Shown piece after piece: positions 62,076 to 64,000 of a stretch of DNA of 64,000 nt. Position numbers and translations under genes: made by a program. The DNA comes from Halobacterium sp. R2-5 (GTDB lineage: Archaea; Halobacteriota; Halobacteria; Halobacteriales; Halobacteriaceae): NCBI RefSeq assembly GCF_011734195.1, contig NZ_JAANTH010000001.1, positions 62,001-126,000 on the forward strand, given 5' to 3'. Numbering within the stretch: position 1 is the first letter of the stretch; every line of letters begins with the position of its first letter. The notes under the pieces were generated by a model. That model was given only the letters and a program-made list of their open reading frames with translations. It was not told the DNA's origin and did no database searches.

Positions 62076-62252
62076 ACTGCAGTGTTGGCGCCGCAGACGC
62101 CTAAACCCCGCAAAAACGCGGTGGCTTTACGGCTTCGCGACCGCCTAGTTCGGACGCGGAGCGCCGCTGCAGGGCGCACAGAGACCGCGGTGACTCCCGC
62201 CGTCCGCGGCGGCTTCGAAGCGCTTTTGCCGGGGCCGACGAAAGCCCGGGGT

Positions 62253-62456
62253 ATGTCTGAAGGGCCCGACGCCCGCGTCGAAGCGGGTATCGCCATCCTG
62301 TCTACTCTCGTCTTCATCGCCATCCTCGTGGCCGCCGGCACGACGAGCGAGGGGTTCGGGGAGACGGGCGCCTACGGCGTCATCACCGCGGTCGTCGTCT
62401 TCATTCTCGTGATGGCGGGCGTCGGCTACTGGCTGTCCGGCAAGCAGGGCGAGTGA
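62253..62456 (+). CDS. Small two-helix membrane protein (67 aa)
   Basis: MSEGPDARVEAGIAILSTLV... with two hydrophobic helices (about residues 12-31 and 43-60) and a polar end LSGKQGE. A conserved-looking haloarchaeal small membrane protein of unknown function (DUF7472-like, uncertain). Start at 62253. Confidence 0.65.
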   Translation: MSEGPDARVEAGIAILSTLVFIAILVAAGTTSEGFGETGAYGVITAVVVFILVMAGVGYWLSGKQGE

Positions 62457-62502
62457 CGCCAGCCCGCGGCGGGTTCCTCGCTCACCGATACTGAACGACC
62501 GG

Positions 62503-62661
62503 TCACTCGCTACGTCTGGAGACGCGGGCCGCGTGTCCCGTCTTCGCTCCGTGTTCTCGGACGACGTCGGCGGGCGACTCGTCGTCTCCCTCGCGCACCG
62601 TCCTGGAGAACGGGCACTGCGGACACTCCACTACAATCGGGGTCGATTCCTCGGTAGTCAC
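62503..62661 (-). CDS. Small C2H2-type zinc-finger protein
   Basis: A 52-residue protein (from GTG 62661: (V)TTEESTPIVVECPQCPFS) with C-x2-C and a later H-x5-H (REHGAKTGHAARV), a one-finger protein of the kind common in haloarchaea. TATA-like TTCTTATGCG (62685-62694, minus strand) lies ~25-33 bases upstream of this GTG and overlaps the alternative ATG at 62688, so the shorter, leaderless start is preferred. Confidence 0.65.
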   Translation of the reverse strand: MTTEESTPIVVECPQCPFSRTVREGDDESPADVVREHGAKTGHAARVSRRSE

Positions 62662-62739
62662 GTCAGCGTGTTGCGGCCGAATACGCATAAGAACTCAGGA
62701 GAGTCCGAGTCGAGAGTTCCACCCACCGACGCCCCGCAG

Positions 62740-63837
62740 TCAGGCTTCCGCGTCCGCCTCGCGGTCCTCGTCCTCGCGCTCGCGCCAGTCGTCCAGGTCG
62801 TCGTCCTCCTCGTCGTCGAGTTTCGCCTCGTAGTACGACAGCGGGTGGTTGATGGCGTCGCAGAGGTCGTCGGGGTTCACGCAGTCCCCGTAGGCTTTCA
62901 TCGTCGCACACGACGGCGCCGTGTACTCCGTGGGGCTGGACTCCCCGCGGATGTGGTCGGTCTGGTACCGGGTCATCTCCTCGCCGAACCCCGGGTTCAC
63001 CTTGTAGATGTCGACGATCTCGTCGGTCGTCAGCCCGATGTTCGCGAGGAACGTGGTGATGGCGAAGCGGCTGTGGTGCGGGAGGTGTTCGCCGCGCTGC
63101 ACCTGGTCGAGGAGGTGTTTCATGCACGGCGGGAACAGCTCCGGGACGACGGTGTCGATCTCCCGCGTCAGGTCCATCTCGGAGAGCACGTCCCGGACCG
63201 CCGCCACGGGGCCTTCGAGGGCGTCGGCGACCGCCTCGGGGACGTTCAGCGGGAGGCCCTCCGCGACCCGCTCGCGGACCGCCTCGCGCAGGAGCGTGTC
63301 GAGTTCGGCCTCGCTGACGGGGACGCGGCCGTCGTCGAGCGCGCGGTTGACCAGCCGCCACTTCTCCGGGCGCAGCGACGACGACAGCAGCAGGTACGTC
63401 GCGACGTTCACGTCGTAGCCGTCCGTCGTCGCGTGGACGTTGCTCGCGAGGTCGAATTCCCGCAGGAGGTCCTCCCGGGAGAGGCTGCCGTCGTCGCCGA
63501 CGCTCTTGAACTCCGAGTCGTCGGTCTCGTCGGCCGTGAATCGCTCGTAGGCGGCCTCGGCCTCGGCCTCCGCGTACTTCCGGACGAGGACGTGCTCGTC
63601 GACGACGGAGACGAGCACGCGCGCCACGGGGTACGAGAGCAGTTCCACGCGGTCCGAGCGCGCGCGTTCGCCGACCTCGCCGCTGGTGAGCGCGCCGGCG
63701 ACGCGCTCGCGGGCGCGCTCGACGACCGCGTCGTCCTCGGCGACGACGGCCCCGAGGTCGACGCCCGCCTCCTCGACTGCCTGCCGGGATTCGCCGAGGA
63801 ACGGGTAGCGAGCGTGACGCGCGTTCATCGCCTCCAT
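62740..63837 (-). CDS. priL: DNA primase large subunit
   Basis: A 365-residue regulatory subunit of the archaeal/eukaryotic primase. The four Fe-S cysteines are visible in FPPCMKHLLD and APSCATMKAYGDCVNPDDLC. The N-terminus MEAMNARHARYPFLGESRQA is typical, and an acidic tail ends the protein. TATA-like GTTTATCGG (about 63853-63861, minus strand) supports the ATG at 63837 and a near-leaderless message. Confidence 0.95.
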   Translation of the reverse strand: MEAMNARHARYPFLGESRQAVEEAGVDLGAVVAEDDAVVERARERVAGALTSGEVGERARSDRVELLSYPVARVLVSVVDEHVLVRKYAEAEAEAAYERFTADETDDSEFKSVGDDGSLSREDLLREFDLASNVHATTDGYDVNVATYLLLSSSLRPEKWRLVNRALDDGRVPVSEAELDTLLREAVRERVAEGLPLNVPEAVADALEGPVAAVRDVLSEMDLTREIDTVVPELFPPCMKHLLDQVQRGEHLPHHSRFAITTFLANIGLTTDEIVDIYKVNPGFGEEMTRYQTDHIRGESSPTEYTAPSCATMKAYGDCVNPDDLCDAINHPLSYYEAKLDDEEDDDLDDWREREDEDREADAEA

Positions 63838-63920
63838 GCTTGCGAGCGGACGCCGATAAACACCCCGGTCGGGAGCGCCCGGACCGAAGGGCTATCGGTC
63901 CGGCCGTCCACAGTGGGTGT

Positions 63921-64000
63921 ATGTTCGCGCGTGGCCCCTGGAAGTGGATGTACGCGCTCCCGTCGGCCGTCGTCGGCGCGGCGCTGCTGGCGCTGTCGTC
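63921..64000 (+). CDS. Truncated membrane-protein start (cut by window end)
   Basis: Only ~27 codons are present: MFARGPWKWMYALPSAVVGA then ALLALSS. This is a short basic/aromatic N-terminus and a hydrophobic helix, as seen at the start of haloarchaeal archaetidylserine decarboxylases among others. The identity cannot be fixed from this fragment. Confidence 0.45.
   Translation, partial: MFARGPWKWMYALPSAVVGAALLALS

Overview
The window is a GC-rich archaeal chromosome segment with short intergenic gaps, strongly acidic proteins, leaderless genes with a TATA-like box about 25-35 bases before the start codon, and an archaeal replication and transcription set (PolD large subunit, PriL, an RFC small-subunit relative, TBP, Hef, Hjc). 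This fits class Halobacteria. Halobacterium or a close relative is likely, but the genus cannot be proven from this sequence alone. No rRNA, tRNA, CRISPR array, transposase gene or prophage was recognised.

Layout. Bases 1-1153: tail of an ECF-type (biotin/cobalt-like) importer. 1220-3355: membrane heterodisulfide-reductase-like Fe-S protein. 3494-10303: tetrapyrrole genes hemB, hemL, hemC, cobA and hemD, with two tandem membrane paralogues inside. 10345-13456: a RecJ-like DHH phosphoesterase facing a KhtT/KhtU-like K+/H+ antiporter pair. 13484-14233: a gene-poor, lower-GC gap. 14234-15337: small DUF5783-like, NifU-like and zinc-ribbon proteins.

15446-24707 is the accessory centrepiece. A divergent winged-helix regulator with its own small secreted protein faces four tandem secreted paralogues (DUF1102 / SipW-dependent signal peptide type). 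These are followed by a larger membrane-anchored paralogue, a rhomboid protease with intact catalytic residues, an S26 SipW-type signal peptidase carrying an extra ectodomain, and a DUF5305-like membrane protein. Together they look like a complete surface-fibre or matrix module comparable with Bacillus TasA-TapA-SipW and archaeal bundling pili. Shared, precisely spaced upstream elements and several palindromes suggest common regulation.

24771-28964: polC (PolD large subunit) translationally coupled to a PPC-domain protein, plus a 55-residue leaderless gene. 29145-36088: a five-gene dipeptide/oligopeptide ABC importer. 36095-40422: small proteins, a four-CBS protein overlapping glycyl-tRNA synthetase, and a dolichol-kinase-like protein. 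40467-40709: a MITE-like element. 40796-48107: Hef, DUF460, DUF2270, DUF5789-like, DICT-domain protein and RNase Z. 48366-50369: a large acidic surface protein. 50426-55369: RfcC, membrane proteins, a tRNA methyltransferase and TBP. 55370-60660: hisG, an SAH/MTA deaminase and adenosylhomocysteinase (S-adenosylhomocysteine breakdown), interrupted by a Gly/Asn-tailed secreted protein. 60937-64000: Hjc, SWIM zinc-finger protein, small proteins, PriL and a truncated membrane-protein start.
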